Shown here: piece by piece, positions 25,694 to 36,610 of the stretch
Layout of the letters: every line of letters starts with the position of its first letter
How positions within the stretch are numbered: position 1 is the stretch's first letter
Assembly: GCF_001921825.1 (NCBI RefSeq)
Contig: NZ_MSJL01000018.1
Coordinates: 1 to 44,718, forward strand
Direction of reading: 5' to 3'
DNA: 44,718 nucleotides
DNA from: Streptococcus acidominimus
GTDB taxonomy: Bacteria; Bacillota; Bacilli; Lactobacillales; Streptococcaceae
Notes under the pieces: generated by a model
Database searches by the model: none
Told to the model about the DNA's origin: nothing
Seen by the model: only the letters and a program-made list of their open reading frames with translations
Translations under genes and position numbers: made by a program

Positions 25694-27139
25694 CAGGACG
25701 AAGTTGCCATGTAGCTGTCCAAGCTCTTCTGCCAAGGACAAGAGGATATCCTCCCGCCCCTTAGCTGCGGTCAGCTGAATACCGATTGGCAAGCCCTGCT
25801 CTGTTTGGTAAGTCGGCAGGCTGATAGACGGCTGACCCGTCAGATTAGCATGGGGAGTAAAAGGTGTCCAAGCCAGAGCCTTTTCAAACATCTGCCAGAT
25901 CAGTTCTTGCTGCTCCTCCATCCCATAAGTGTCAATATCTTGTAGTTTTTCTGACAGGTGCTTGTCCAAAGCAAATTGACCATGCTTGGGAGCAACCCCA
26001 GCCACCGTAGGAGTTAACAAGACATCATAAGTCTCATGAAAAACAGCCATTTTCGCACTATATTGATCCCAATCCTGCAAAATCTGACTATAACGATAAG
26101 CAGGAATAGTATGACCGCTCCGATAAATAGCCCAAGTCATCAACTCCATATCCTCCATCCTCATCTTACGACCCAAACTCGCTTCAATCCCTGCAAACAT
26201 CTGTGCTGTCTCAACGCTATTCATCAGGTAGTAAGAGGAAATAAGCTCGGCTCCATCAAGTGGATATGCCGTCAATTCCCTCACCTGATGCCCCAGCGCT
26301 TCTAAGGCGGGTACAAGCTCTAAAACAGCCGCTTGCGCGTCAGCCGACACCTGTGTGTCGATCGGTGACTGGAGCGAGAAGGCAATCTTGAGAGGTCTTT
26401 TTTCATATCCGAACAAACTCTCCCAAGACAGGGTCTGTAACGGAAAGGGCGCTTCTACTTGGTAGGTTTGCAAGTGATAGAGAAGCCGTTTGGTGTCTCG
26501 GACAGATTTGGTCAAGGCAAAATGCACGGACGCCCCCTGCCATCCCCGATAGCTAGATGGTCCAACTGGTATCCGACCACGACTGGTCTTTAAGCCGATA
26601 AGTCCGTTAAAACTAGCTGGAATACGGATCGAACCGCCTCCATCTGAAGCTCCCGCCAAGGGTACCATGCCAGATGATACGGCTGCCGCTGCCCCACCGC
26701 TTGAACCGCCTGCATTACGGGTCACATCAAATGGTAGATTGACAGAACCATGTAATTGGCTATCTGAAATATTCTTAAAGCCAAATTCTGGTGTGTTGGT
26801 TCGCCCTAGTACAATAAACCCCAATTCCTCCAGACGCTGCGTATACCGATCACTCTTTTGCGCCCTGTAATTGGCAAACAGGCGAGAGCCCGAGGTCGAC
26901 AACTCACCTTTTTGTTCCTGCCCCAAATCTTTCAATAGAATCGGCACCCCTGCAAAAGGCTGCTCTCCTATTTTCAGATTTCTCGCCCGCCCCAGCGCCT
27001 GCTCATACTGGGTAGTCACGACTGCATTCAATGCAGGATTCAAACGCTCAATCCTGTCGATACTTGCTTGGACGCATTCTTCGGCTGATAGCTCTCTAGT
27101 CCGAAGCGCCTCTGCCATAGCTGTTGCATCTTGGTACAT
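25691..27139 (-). CDS. Amidase signature family protein
   Basis: The start at 27139 follows GGAGG at good spacing; the open frame reaches 27166 but those codons run into a repeat end. The 482-residue protein shows the Ser-cisSer-Lys amidase fold: Lys in VPILLKDLGQEQKG near residue 75, the glycine-serine loop AGGSSGGAAAAVSSGMVPLA and the nucleophile region GASDGGGSIRIPASFNGLIG. The C-terminal PHANLTGQPSISLPT is also typical. It hydrolyses an amide bond; the substrate is unknown. It is not GatA, since no gatB or gatC is adjacent and the C-terminal part differs. Confidence 0.88.
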   Translation of the reverse strand: MYQDATAMAEALRTRELSAEECVQASIDRIERLNPALNAVVTTQYEQALGRARNLKIGEQPFAGVPILLKDLGQEQKGELSTSGSRLFANYRAQKSDRYTQRLEELGFIVLGRTNTPEFGFKNISDSQLHGSVNLPFDVTRNAGGSSGGAAAAVSSGMVPLAGASDGGGSIRIPASFNGLIGLKTSRGRIPVGPSSYRGWQGASVHFALTKSVRDTKRLLYHLQTYQVEAPFPLQTLSWESLFGYEKRPLKIAFSLQSPIDTQVSADAQAAVLELVPALEALGHQVRELTAYPLDGAELISSYYLMNSVETAQMFAGIEASLGRKMRMEDMELMTWAIYRSGHTIPAYRYSQILQDWDQYSAKMAVFHETYDVLLTPTVAGVAPKHGQFALDKHLSEKLQDIDTYGMEEQQELIWQMFEKALAWTPFTPHANLTGQPSISLPTYQTEQGLPIGIQLTAAKGREDILLSLAEELGQLHGNFVL

Positions 27140-27398
27140 AACATTCCTCCATCTCATACTCGTCAAAAATCAAGCCCTATTCTCAACAGCTTTAGCCTAT
27201 CATGAAAGACAAAAATCAGCAAGCCATAGTTGCTGATTTGGTCATTTCGTTTATCTTTTGTTACCTCCTAAACCCGTCTTGCTGTACTCTACATGCTCAA
27301 AGACAGTTTTTCTAAGTTCCAATCCTTATGTCATGTTTTTCCTTAACATACTTGTTAAAAGCGAGGCTGGGACAAAGGTCAAACCGAATCGAATATAG

Positions 27399-27454
27399 AA
27401 AAAGCGAACAAGGTGTATTTTCTGTGATTCAGAATCTACTCTTGTCCGCTTTTT
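27399..27454. repeat. Long imperfect hairpin near a GCTGGGACAAA repeat
   Basis: AAAAAGCGAACAAGG pairs with CTCTTGTCCGCTTTTT across a 56-base near-palindrome. GCTGGGACAAA (27366-27376) lies just before it, as in the repeat at 23724. It may act as a terminator in both directions. It is part of the 742-base gap 27140-27881, which also holds an ATACTC-type end (about 27155-27173) and shows no gene. Confidence 0.5.
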
Positions 27455-27579
27455 AGGTCGTTGCGCCAATGTATAGTATTTGTTGCTTCAGAATTTCTTA
27501 AAGGAAAATCTTTCTGTCCCGAAGCAACCTGTTCCTTGAAACAAGCAAGAAAAAGAGTCATAACCGTTGCAACTTTAGT

Positions 27580-27881
27580 TGCTTTCACAGTCTAGGAATA
27601 GACTGGGAAGATGGGAGATAAAACGAGTGAAACTCGTGTCAAACGCTCTCGTATCTTGTAATTGAGTTCAGCCTAAAACCTCGGAAAAAAGATAAATACT
27701 CCTAGAAGCAAAGACTTCTGCGTCGTATTTCCTATTTTTCAGTCGGTTTTTTAACGCCCTCGTATCTTATGGAATTGAACTCGTGCTACAACTCGCTGAC
27801 AAAAAGATCAATCTCATTGGGTGCAAGACACACTGCTTCGATTGCCTATTTTGTCTAGGAGTTGCTTAACGCTCTCGTATC
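27580..27881. repeat. Modular AAGATACGAGGGCGT repeat array downstream of dnaJ
   Basis: Minus-strand copies of the AAGATACGAGGGCGT-type core lie at 27642, 27753 and 27868. Between them are modules shared with the hrcA-grpE spacer: the AGTCTAGGAATAGACT hairpin, ACGAG-TGAAA-CTCGT, the GACTGAAAAATAGGAAATAC stretch, and GCAACTCCTAGACAAAATAG. The last core abuts the dnaJ stop codon. Confidence 0.7.
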
Positions 27882-29012
27882 TTAGAGTTCCTCAAAGGCG
27901 TCTTTTACTTTATCGAAAAAGCCTTTTTTCTGGGGGTTAACAGTCATATTTCCTGCTGCCGCAAATTCTTTCAAGGCTGCTTTTTGTTTGTCATTGAGGT
28001 TGGTTGGTGTGACAATATGAATGGTTACATACTGGTCGCCCACAACACCACCACGTAGGCTTGGGGCACCTTTCCCTTTCAGACGGAATTTCTTGCCAGT
28101 CTGCGTACCTTCAGGAATCACCAAATCGACATCACCATGAACAGTCGGCACATGCACTGTATCACCTAAAGCTGCTTGAACGAAGTTTAGGTTCAATGTG
28201 TAGTGAATGGTCGTGCCGTCACGTTCAAACTTGTCCGAAGCCTGCACCTGAATGATGACAAATAGATCTCCATAAGGACCACCGTTAAATCCAGCCTCTC
28301 CTTGACCTGAAAGGCGGATTTTTTGACCTGTTTCAACACCTGCTGGTACTTTGACAGTAACTGTATGAGCCTGCTTTTCGTGACCTGTACCGTGACAAGT
28401 ATGACATGGGTCTTTGATTTCTTTTCCACGACCATGACAGACATCACAGGTCATTTGTCGGCGCATCATACCGAGCGGTGTCTGGGTATCAACGTTGATA
28501 ACACCAGCACCATGACAGCGACCACAGGTTACAGGGCTAGTCCCTGGCTTGGCTCCAGAACCCGTACAGGTTCGACAGGTCGCTTCACGATTGTAGCTGA
28601 CTTCTTTTTCTGCACCAAAAATTGCTTCTTCAAATTTTAAATTGATACGGTATTGAAGATCGTCTCCCTGACGCGGCGCATTGGGATTACGACTTGCGCC
28701 ACCTCCTCCAAAGAAGCTAGAAAAAATATCTTCAAAACCACCAAAGCCTGCACCATCAAAACCGCTAAAGCCTCCGCCACCAAAGCCGCCTTGGGCACCA
28801 GCAGCACCAAATTGGTCATAATTAGCGCGCTTTTGAGTATCACTAAGTGTTTCATAGGCTTCCTGAATGTCCTTGTATTTCTGCTCCGCACCAGCCTCTT
28901 GATTGATATCTGGATGGTACTTCTTGGACATTTTCCGATAAGCCTTTTTAATCTCGTCTTGAGAGGCATCCTTAGAAACCCCAAGCCGATCGTAAAATTC
29001 TGTATTGTTCAT
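27882..29012 (-). CDS. dnaJ: Chaperone DnaJ
   Basis: The start at 29012 ([20 protein letters not shown]) gives the usual 376 residues; the frame extends further upstream into repeat sequence. Domains in order: J domain with HPD near residue 33, a Gly/Phe-rich linker (about 70-115), four zinc-finger repeats ([32 protein letters not shown]) and the C-terminal substrate domains. DnaJ delivers clients to DnaK and stimulates its ATPase. No recognisable ribosome site lies before the ATG; the upstream bases are CTTGGTATCTTAT, close to those before dnaK. It ends the heat-shock gene cluster. Confidence 0.97.
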   Translation of the reverse strand: MNNTEFYDRLGVSKDASQDEIKKAYRKMSKKYHPDINQEAGAEQKYKDIQEAYETLSDTQKRANYDQFGAAGAQGGFGGGGFSGFDGAGFGGFEDIFSSFFGGGGASRNPNAPRQGDDLQYRINLKFEEAIFGAEKEVSYNREATCRTCTGSGAKPGTSPVTCGRCHGAGVINVDTQTPLGMMRRQMTCDVCHGRGKEIKDPCHTCHGTGHEKQAHTVTVKVPAGVETGQKIRLSGQGEAGFNGGPYGDLFVIIQVQASDKFERDGTTIHYTLNLNFVQAALGDTVHVPTVHGDVDLVIPEGTQTGKKFRLKGKGAPSLRGGVVGDQYVTIHIVTPTNLNDKQKAALKEFAAAGNMTVNPQKKGFFDKVKDAFEEL

Positions 29013-29013
29013 A

Positions 29014-29330
29014 TAAGATACCAAGCCCGTAAAAAGCAAAGTGAAAATAGGAAATCGGCAGAAAATCCTGATTTTCTAGACGATTTATCTTTTTCACACA
29101 GCTTTTAGGGCGGGTTCATTTCCTTTCTATTAAAACACTAAATCTTGCAACAACTAAAAAGAGAGAGATTATAACCCGTGTTCAGTTACGAACACTTTCT
29201 TCCTTTCATAAGTTTGTGGAAAGAACCGAGAATGCAAAGCGGGTTCTGTTCCTTGCTGTTAAAGTGCTACATTTAGCAAAAACAGAGGCTGGTTTGCAAC
29301 CTCTGTAATAAGCTTTTACACTCTCACATC
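29014..29330. repeat. dnaK-dnaJ spacer with inverted repeat ends
   Basis: The 318-base spacer opens with AAGATACCAAGCCCGTAAAA, a decayed plus-strand copy of the AAGATACGAGGGCGT family, and ends at the dnaK stop with TTTTACACTCTCACATCTTA, a decayed minus-strand copy. Two imperfect direct repeats inside start GGGTTC, continue with TTAAA and end near GCAA. No gene is seen. Confidence 0.55.
29276..29306 (-). terminator. Terminator after dnaK
   Basis: On the minus strand ACAGAGG pairs with CCTCTGT around an 11-base loop, followed by TTTTTG. It could limit dnaJ expression from the upstream promoter. Confidence 0.7.
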
Positions 29331-31196
<1,866 letters not shown>

Positions 31197-31355
31197 TCAA
31201 TCGGGAGATTAGAGAAAACGAGGCTTTCTCCATCTAACGACTGAAAGTAACGTTCAAATCCTTTCAACAATTAAATTTATTTTTTCTTTTTAAATCATAG
31301 TTTTCTGTCATTTCGGACAAGTTATACTCTTTAAACATCAAAACTATACTAATGA

Positions 31356-31880
31356 TTAGTTATACACGACCACCATAGCTGGGCGAAGGACACGCTCGTG
31401 AAGCTTATAGCCTTTTTGGAAGACTTGGGCAATGGTGTCGGCTGAGTGGTCATCATCTGCCGGCATGGTTTGAATCGCCATGTGGAAGTTAGGGTCGAAT
31501 GCCCCGTCTGCTGCCACTTCTTCAATGCCTTCAGCTTTGAGTGCCTGAACCAGACTTTCTTGAACCATTTCAAGACCTTTTTTCACCTCATCTGTCAAGC
31601 CATCCACCGCTAGGGCACGCTCTAGGTTATCTAGGGACGGCAAGATTGCCTTGCCCAAATCTTGACTACGGTATCTTTGTAAGGTTTGACGTTCTTCACT
31701 ACTGCGACGCTGAATATTTTGCATCTCTGCCACAGCACGCAGATACTTGTTTTCAAAGTCTTCCGCCCGCTCATTCGCAAGCTCCAACTCTGATTTTTCT
31801 TGAGGTGTTTCTTCTTGGACAGCTTCTTCTGTCTCCTCCACTTCCTCAACTTGTTCTTCTTTTTTGATTTCTTCGGTCAC
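31356..31880 (-). CDS. grpE: Nucleotide exchange factor GrpE
   Basis: The start codon is GTG at 31880, behind the strong site AAAGGAGG. The 174-residue protein has an acidic N-terminal tail ([20 protein letters not shown]), a long dimerising helix ([40 protein letters not shown]) and the C-terminal beta domain ([37 protein letters not shown]). It releases ADP from DnaK. It is separated from hrcA by about 750 bases of repeats, an unusually long gap for this operon. Confidence 0.96.
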   Translation of the reverse strand: MTEEIKKEEQVEEVEETEEAVQEETPQEKSELELANERAEDFENKYLRAVAEMQNIQRRSSEERQTLQRYRSQDLGKAILPSLDNLERALAVDGLTDEVKKGLEMVQESLVQALKAEGIEEVAADGAFDPNFHMAIQTMPADDDHSADTIAQVFQKGYKLHERVLRPAMVVVYN

Positions 31881-31929
31881 GTGAAACCTCCTTTATAACA
31901 ATATTTAGAAATGCTTTATTTTTATAATA

Positions 31930-32628
31930 ACAATTTTAGCCTGACTGGGCTGCCGTTAGGAAATAGGCTGAAAACCTCCACTGGAGCTTTTCACTCGTCA
32001 TGTTTCCTAATTTTCAGTTGCTTTTTTACGCTCTTGTATATTACTGAATTGAGTTCAGCCTAAAATCTCGGAAAATAGAGACGCAGATGTTCTAGCTTTA
32101 GCTAGTTACAGCTGTGGCTCCCTTTAGGGATAAACATTCCTAGCTCTCAAGGTATAGTATACCTTGAGAGGCGGGAAATAGAAGTTTGCGAAGCAAACTC
32201 TCTCTAATCTCTTCGTCATGTTTCCTAATTTTCAGTCGCTTTTTTTACGCCCTCGTATCTTGATGAACTGAACTCGGGCTACAACTCTCTGACAAAGCGT
32301 AGTCAAAAAATTGAGTAACCTTAGATAAGACACAGTAGGCATCTGATTGTAGCTATCACTACAATCTAGTTGCCTTTGTGGGGGTCTCACTACGAAGCGA
32401 ACCGCTTCTGTTCGGCCGCCTATTTTGTCTAGGAGTTGCTTCCACAGTCTAGGAATAGACTGTGGAAGGTTGGAGATAAAACGAGCGGTGCTCGTGTCAA
32501 ACGCCCTCGTATCTTGATGAACTGAACTCGGGCTACAACTCTCTGACAAAAAGATCAATCTCATTGGGTGCAAGACACCCTGCTTCGATTGTCTATTTTG
32601 TCTAGGAGTTGCTTAACGCCCTCGTATC
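31930..32628. repeat. Modular repeat array in the hrcA-grpE spacer
   Basis: The 748-base gap holds four minus-strand cores of the AAGATACGAGGGCGT family (about 32026, 32246, 32500 and 32614). The unit ACGCCCTCGTATCTTGATGA and the following 30 bases recur unchanged at 32247 and 32501. Also present are a long perfect hairpin CTCTCAAGGTATA-GTATACCTTGAGAG (32137-32163 region), the AATAGACTG hairpin and ACGAG-CGGTG-CTCGT. Open frames here are repeat by-products, not genes. Confidence 0.75.
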
Positions 32629-33663
32629 TTAGTGAACCTCATAGTGGTTACTGCTTAGGTATCGATAAAAATCGGTCAGTTTCATCATGAGGACGCGATT
32701 GACGAGGTTGATCAGGCTGATCATGCGGTTGTAGTCTACATTGATCGGGCCGATAACGGACAGGAGCCCAAATCCACGATAGGGAATAAGAAACTTAGTC
32801 GTCATCACGGTCAGACTTGAGAGTGATTCTTCTCGACTGTCAGCCACCCTGACACTCTGCATCTCATCTTCTCCAAGATTGCTCCGCATTTCAAGAGCTA
32901 CTTTTTGGGGAGAATCAAAGAACTGGTAAGCTCGAGTATCTGCAAAATCTAGCAGGCGAATCTTTCCGGCAGTTACGATATCCTCGGTAAAGAGATCCGA
33001 GAAAATGTGTTCAAACAGATAAAGTACATTGTCGGTCGTGATGAAATGCCGTTGGATAATCTGCGGAATCTCGGTTCGTAGCTTATAGTGAATATCTAGC
33101 ACCGATTTTCCAAGCAGGCGCTCGCGCACCAGACTTCTGACCTCCATTAAATCCTCACGGAGAAAATTCTTAGGAATCGCAAACTGTCTGGTCAGCGTTT
33201 TTGACTCATCCAAGGTCATCACCGCCAATGCTGCATGCTGACTAAGGATAACAATATCAAAAGCTGTTAGCTTTTGCTGACTGGGCTCGACATCAAGTAC
33301 CGCCACCGTGCAAGCTGTCAAGTCGGATAGGATAGCTGCTGTCGTCTGAAAAATATCATCCAAGCGGAAAAACTCGCGGTCGAAACTTCTGACAACTTGG
33401 TACACATCTTCCTCATCCAGACTATCAAAACTCAAGGAATGCTCCACAAAGTATTTGAAACCCTCCACACTAGGCATTCTACCACTTGAAGTGTGGGCTT
33501 TTTCAAGCAGGCCTTTCTTTTCGAGAGCTGCCATTTCATTTCGAATGGTTGCGCTACTAGAAGCAATACTCTCTTGGAGGGCTTTAGATCCCACTGGCTC
33601 GTGTGTTTTTGTAAAGATTTCAACGATTAAATTTAGAATTTCATGCTGGCGCTCTGTTACCAA
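32629..33663 (-). CDS. hrcA: Heat-inducible transcription repressor HrcA
   Basis: The start is the TTG at 33663, behind GGAGGTGAGG, giving [20 protein letters not shown] as in other streptococcal HrcA proteins and a normal length of 344 residues; the longer open frame covers the leader and part of CIRCE. Domains: N-terminal winged helix ([20 protein letters not shown] near residues 30-49), a GAF-like domain, and a dimerisation insert. HrcA binds CIRCE and represses the heat-shock operon, with GroEL favouring the active form. Two perfect CIRCE elements lie upstream, so it controls itself. Repeat arrays lie on both sides. Confidence 0.95.
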   Translation of the reverse strand: MVTERQHEILNLIVEIFTKTHEPVGSKALQESIASSSATIRNEMAALEKKGLLEKAHTSSGRMPSVEGFKYFVEHSLSFDSLDEEDVYQVVRSFDREFFRLDDIFQTTAAILSDLTACTVAVLDVEPSQQKLTAFDIVILSQHAALAVMTLDESKTLTRQFAIPKNFLREDLMEVRSLVRERLLGKSVLDIHYKLRTEIPQIIQRHFITTDNVLYLFEHIFSDLFTEDIVTAGKIRLLDFADTRAYQFFDSPQKVALEMRSNLGEDEMQSVRVADSREESLSSLTVMTTKFLIPYRGFGLLSVIGPINVDYNRMISLINLVNRVLMMKLTDFYRYLSSNHYEVH

Positions 33664-33785
33664 AACCTCACCTCCAGTCAGGATGCTCTTATTATCTGCA
33701 ACAATCAAATTCAAACAATATCCATATCGCCTGCCATACATCAGTACAGGCCGTGGCTCGTTTGCTTTTTGACTTTTATTGAGTA

Positions 33786-33812
33786 TTAGCACTCTAACCT
33801 TTCGAGTGCTAA
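33786..33812 (-). promoter_or_regulatory. CIRCE operator 1
   Basis: TTAGCACTC and GAGTGCTAA are separated by exactly nine bases, the perfect CIRCE consensus. It lies just downstream of the -10, within the transcribed leader of hrcA. Confidence 0.97.
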
Positions 33813-33823
33813 CTCATGATTCT

Positions 33824-33851
33824 ATTATACACCGATTTATCAGATTGTCAA
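33824..33851 (-). promoter_or_regulatory. Promoter of the hrcA-grpE-dnaK-dnaJ operon
   Basis: Perfect -35 TTGACA (33846-33851), 16-base spacer and perfect -10 TATAAT (33824-33829). This is a vegetative-type promoter, flanked by CIRCE on both sides. Confidence 0.92.
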
Positions 33852-33868
33852 GGCAGAAAAGCCAAAAA

Positions 33869-33895
33869 TTAGCACTCTTTCTACAAGAGTGCTAA
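33869..33895 (-). promoter_or_regulatory. CIRCE operator 2
   Basis: A second perfect TTAGCACTC-N9-GAGTGCTAA lies 17 bases upstream of the -35. Its centre is 83 bases from that of operator 1, about eight helical turns. Confidence 0.95.
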
Positions 33896-33957
33896 AAATC
33901 AGTCTAAAGACCTAGTTATAGTTATTTAGTTTTCGTCAAAACAGTCTGGGGAGAGAC

Positions 33958-34305
33958 TGTTTGATACGAGCACCGCTCGTTTTATAGCCGTTTAGTTTAT
34001 TTTTAGTACTAGGCAACGAGTCGCAGGTAGTACTGGGGTACAGCAAGACGAGTTAACGAAATAATAAAAATATAAACTAAATGACTATATCTCCAACCTT
34101 CCCCAGTCTATTCCTAGACTGGGGAAGCAACTCCTAGACAAAATAGGCAGCCGAACAGAAGCGGTTCGCTTCGTCGTGAGACCCCCACAAAGGCATCTGA
34201 TTGTAGCGATAGCTACAATCAGATGCCTACTGTGTCTTATCTAGGGTTACTCAACCTTTTGACTACGCTTTGTCAGTGAGTTGTGGCTCAAGTTCAATTA
34301 CAAAA
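33958..34305. repeat. Upstream arm of an inverted repeat around hrcA, split by a RUP-like copy
   Basis: From GTTTGATACGAGCACCGCTC, through CAACTCCTAGACAAAATAGG, GAGACCCCCACAAAGGCATC and GATTGTAGCGATAGCTACAATC, to GACTACGCTTTGTCAG, this plus-strand sequence matches the complement of 32265-32500 over roughly 220 bases with few changes. It is interrupted by the 107-bp element at 33983. No gene lies in 33900-34321. Confidence 0.8.
33983..34089. repeat. RUP-like 107-bp repeat, copy 2
   Basis: It differs from copy 1 by very few bases. It sits inside the arm at 33958-34305. The matching arm at 32265-32500 lacks it and has a single TA at 32477-32478 in its place, so insertion with TA duplication can be read directly from this window. 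Confidence 0.9.
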
Positions 34306-34321
34306 GATAAACTTATACTCC

Positions 34322-35005
34322 CTATAAAAAGATCTGAACAGCAAAGACCACGGTCGGGAGGGCATTATTCAAGATATGAACCAAGATCGAATCCTTTATC
34401 TCACCCCGACGAGCGTAGGATAGATATAAAACGCTAGCTAGGGAGAAGTAGAGGATAAATTCTACGGGTGCAAATGAATGAAGGTGCATAAGAGCAAATA
34501 CAGTAGATGACAGCAACCAAGCCAACCATCGGGAGCTATTTTTGAAAAGCAGCTGGATAAACAGACCCCTAAAGATGATTTCTTCTACAATCGGTGCCAG
34601 CAAAGAGGTATAGAGCAAGAACAAGATGGCAATCGGGAAGAAGCCGTCTCTTAGTTCCCCTACAATTCCCAACAAGGCTGCATCATTAGCACTGGTCGCT
34701 TGTCCACTCGCTAACAGGATCAATACGGTGCCAACAACTGCCACTATTCTTGCCAGTAGTCCAAAGAGCAGAGCAAGACCAAGGTCTTTCCAACGCAAGG
34801 CTTGCGCTACCGTCTGTGCGCGATAAGTACGCCAAAGCCAGACCGTCACTCCTAGAACAAGGAATAGATAGAGGAGACTGGTAGCCCAAGCAGTCAGTGA
34901 AGTCAGGGCTTCTTGATACTGGATGAGGTAGAACAGAGGACGATTGAGGATAAATACTAGAAGCAAGTACCCCACTACTTTTAAAAGGTTCTTATATTTT
35001 TTCAT
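34322..35005 (-). CDS. CPBP family (CAAX-like) intramembrane metalloprotease
   Basis: The 227-residue protein has about seven hydrophobic helices and the CPBP/Abi motifs: the glutamate pair in APIVEEIIFRGLFIQLLFKN near residues 139-158, STVFALMHLHSF with the His ligand near residue 170, and a C-terminal ILVHILNNALPT. Such proteins act in protein maturation or in self-immunity to bacteriocins, inside the membrane. It is the last gene of the PadR operon and overlaps the preceding gene by 14 bases, so it should be co-regulated. The substrate is unknown. Confidence 0.88.
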   Translation of the reverse strand: MKKYKNLLKVVGYLLLVFILNRPLFYLIQYQEALTSLTAWATSLLYLFLVLGVTVWLWRTYRAQTVAQALRWKDLGLALLFGLLARIVAVVGTVLILLASGQATSANDAALLGIVGELRDGFFPIAILFLLYTSLLAPIVEEIIFRGLFIQLLFKNSSRWLAWLLSSTVFALMHLHSFAPVEFILYFSLASVLYLSYARRGEIKDSILVHILNNALPTVVFAVQIFL

Positions 35006-35213
35006 GCGCTTCCCTTTCTAATTCTTTTTTCGACTTCCACCAACGATACAGGAGCATTCCGATTAAGAGCGGGTGAATGAGGATAACCATATCAACCAAG
35101 AGGGACAAAACTGTCAGCTGTTCAAATCGCAGACGGTGCAGATTCACTAAAAAGTTAATACACAAAATAGGTAGGACTGCCAGAGTAACTTCTTCACATT
35201 TTCTTTTTTTCAT
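34992..35213 (-). CDS. Small two-helix membrane protein
   Basis: The start at 35213 follows AAAAGGAGTTAAG; the frame is open further upstream but overlaps the DUF2812 gene. The 73-residue product (MKKRKCEEVTLAVLPILCIN) has two hydrophobic stretches, TLAVLPILCINFLVNL and LSLLVDMVILIHPLLIGMLL, and a charged C-terminal tail with KSKKELEREAHEKI. It overlaps the DUF2812 gene by four bases (ATGA) and the CPBP gene by 14. No family was recognised. The coupling suggests a partner of either neighbour. Confidence 0.7.
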   Translation of the reverse strand: MKKRKCEEVTLAVLPILCINFLVNLHRLRFEQLTVLSLLVDMVILIHPLLIGMLLYRWWKSKKELEREAHEKI

Positions 35214-35731
35214 CTTAACTCCTTTTCTGAATAACGCTTTCTTAATTTGTAAAAACCAATACCACAATAGATAAGCAAACCCATATACACAATCCCCAAG
35301 GTAGCCCATAGCGACAGTCTATTGCCAGCACGAAAGGCATGCCACAAGAAAACTAGACTCATCAGTAATAAAAAGATAAATCGCCACTTGAAGATCCGTC
35401 CAATCATTTCTAGCTTGGTCTGCCTATCACTGTAAATATCCGTTTCCTCTCCGTCTCTGACCGCTTTACGGAAGCAAACAAAATTATTACAAACACCTAC
35501 ATAATCCCAGCCGTAATCTGCATACATTTGATAATAAGTATCCCGATCCTCACCCAATCTCGGTTTAAAGTCTAGGCGATAGGCAACTTCTTCTGGCTGG
35601 GATCTTTCAAAAATGAAAAGACAGGCAAAACGTATTTCTTTTAGCCGCCAACCTTTCCGATGCATGGCAATTAAATAGTTCTCTTCCTTTTCAAAATCAG
35701 TGATAAAGAAGAATTTTAGTTCCTTTTTCAT
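35210..35731 (-). CDS. DUF2812 protein, second copy
   Basis: The 173-residue protein has a soluble N-terminal domain of about 110 residues (ITDFEKEENYLIAMHRKGWR, YRLDFKPRLGEDRDTYYQMY, DYGWDYVGVCNNFVCFRK) and two membrane helices after it (FIFLLLMSLVFLWHAF, ATLGIVYMGLLIYCGIGFY). This is the DUF2812 plan. It is a paralogue of the preceding gene, sharing the YRLDF and GW segments. It begins one base after that gene ends. Function is unknown; a membrane-anchored sensor or regulator is an inference from its place behind PadR. Confidence 0.82.
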   Translation of the reverse strand: MKKELKFFFITDFEKEENYLIAMHRKGWRLKEIRFACLFIFERSQPEEVAYRLDFKPRLGEDRDTYYQMYADYGWDYVGVCNNFVCFRKAVRDGEETDIYSDRQTKLEMIGRIFKWRFIFLLLMSLVFLWHAFRAGNRLSLWATLGIVYMGLLIYCGIGFYKLRKRYSEKELR

Positions 35732-35732
35732 G

Positions 35733-36281
35733 TCATACCTCCTTTTTCCACTGATCCAACATCCATAGTTGGTAGGCTACAAAAGCAAGCCAGACCAGCA
35801 AGATTAACCCCTGCCAGACAAATTGGTACCACTTCCACTCAGCGATCTGCCATATAGAGGCAGTTGCCAGAGAAAACCACGGAACAATAATACTAGACAA
35901 CACTCGATATGTAACAAGCCTCTTGTAATGCTGGTAGACCCCCTCACGGTCATTGTAGAGGAGCGATTCATCGGGAGAATCTACTGTTGACACAGGCTTA
36001 CGCCAGATAACATAAGGCGATGCACCGCAAACCATTTCCCATCCTGCATCTTGAAATAAAGTCAGATAGTGATGATCGTATTCTGGAAAAAAGCCGATTT
36101 CTTTCTTGCTAGGCTGATAAAAATCAAGGCGATAGATCATGTTTTCGGGCTTACAAGATACAAATTCAATCGTGCCACTCCAAGGTGATACCTGCTTTAA
36201 GGCCTGACCCGACCGCTGCATACGACTGAAATATGCTTCCATTTGAATCGGTTTAAACCTATTAAATTTCTGCTTCTTCAT
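35733..36281 (-). CDS. DUF2812 protein, first copy
   Basis: The start at 36281 (MKKQKFNRFKPIQMEAYFSR) follows GAGGAGAGAG, which lies inside the end of padR, so the genes overlap by 20 bases. The 182-residue protein has an N-terminal domain with ENMIYRLDFYQPSKKE and YLTLFQDAGWEMVCGASPYV, then two membrane helices (VLSSIIVPWFSLATASIW, FVWQGLILLVWLAFVAYQLW). DUF2812 proteins often follow PadR regulators in Firmicutes. No catalytic residues are apparent. Confidence 0.82.
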   Translation of the reverse strand: MKKQKFNRFKPIQMEAYFSRMQRSGQALKQVSPWSGTIEFVSCKPENMIYRLDFYQPSKKEIGFFPEYDHHYLTLFQDAGWEMVCGASPYVIWRKPVSTVDSPDESLLYNDREGVYQHYKRLVTYRVLSSIIVPWFSLATASIWQIAEWKWYQFVWQGLILLVWLAFVAYQLWMLDQWKKEV

Positions 36282-36594
36282 ATCTCTCTCCTCGGCTATT
36301 TCGATAGAGGCGCTCAATCCTCGATTTCTCAATCTCCAATACCTCTCGCCCTAACCCTGTTATTCGATAACGTTTCCGCTTCTCTTCTTCACGGACAAAG
36401 GCAATCAGACCATCCTTTTCCATTTTAGACAGGGTGCCATACATGGTCCCAGGGCTAATCACGACCTGACCTCCAGTCAATTCCTTGGTCTTTTGGGTGA
36501 TGTCATAGCCATGCCGCTCTTCCTGTAAGGCAAATAGAATATAGAATGCCGTTTCCGTCATCGGAAGATAGATCCGCCTTATTTTTTCTTCCAT
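36262..36594 (-). CDS. PadR-family transcriptional regulator
   Basis: The 110-residue protein is a short PadR type with a winged helix: MTETAFYILFALQEERHGYD, ITQKTKELTGGQVVISPGTM, YGTLSKMEKDGLIAFVREEE, then RYRITGLGREVLEIEKSRIE as the start of the dimer helix. The start follows AAGGAG. It heads a five-gene unit and lies just behind a promoter covered by palindromes, so it is likely to repress its own operon and release it on an unknown signal. Short PadR proteins of this type respond to drugs, phenolics or envelope stress. Confidence 0.9.
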   Translation of the reverse strand: MEEKIRRIYLPMTETAFYILFALQEERHGYDITQKTKELTGGQVVISPGTMYGTLSKMEKDGLIAFVREEEKRKRYRITGLGREVLEIEKSRIERLYRNSRGERYEEAEI

Positions 36595-36610
36595 ACATTT
36601 TCTCCTTGTA

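Noticed and set aside
25691..27139. gatA, subunit of the tRNA amidotransferase
   Set aside because: No gatB or gatC is adjacent and the C-terminal half does not look like GatA, so only a general amidase is supported.
32232..32573. 113-codon open frame on the minus strand between hrcA and grpE
   Set aside because: It lies wholly in the repeat modules, has no ribosome site, and similar frames arise wherever the modules are duplicated.
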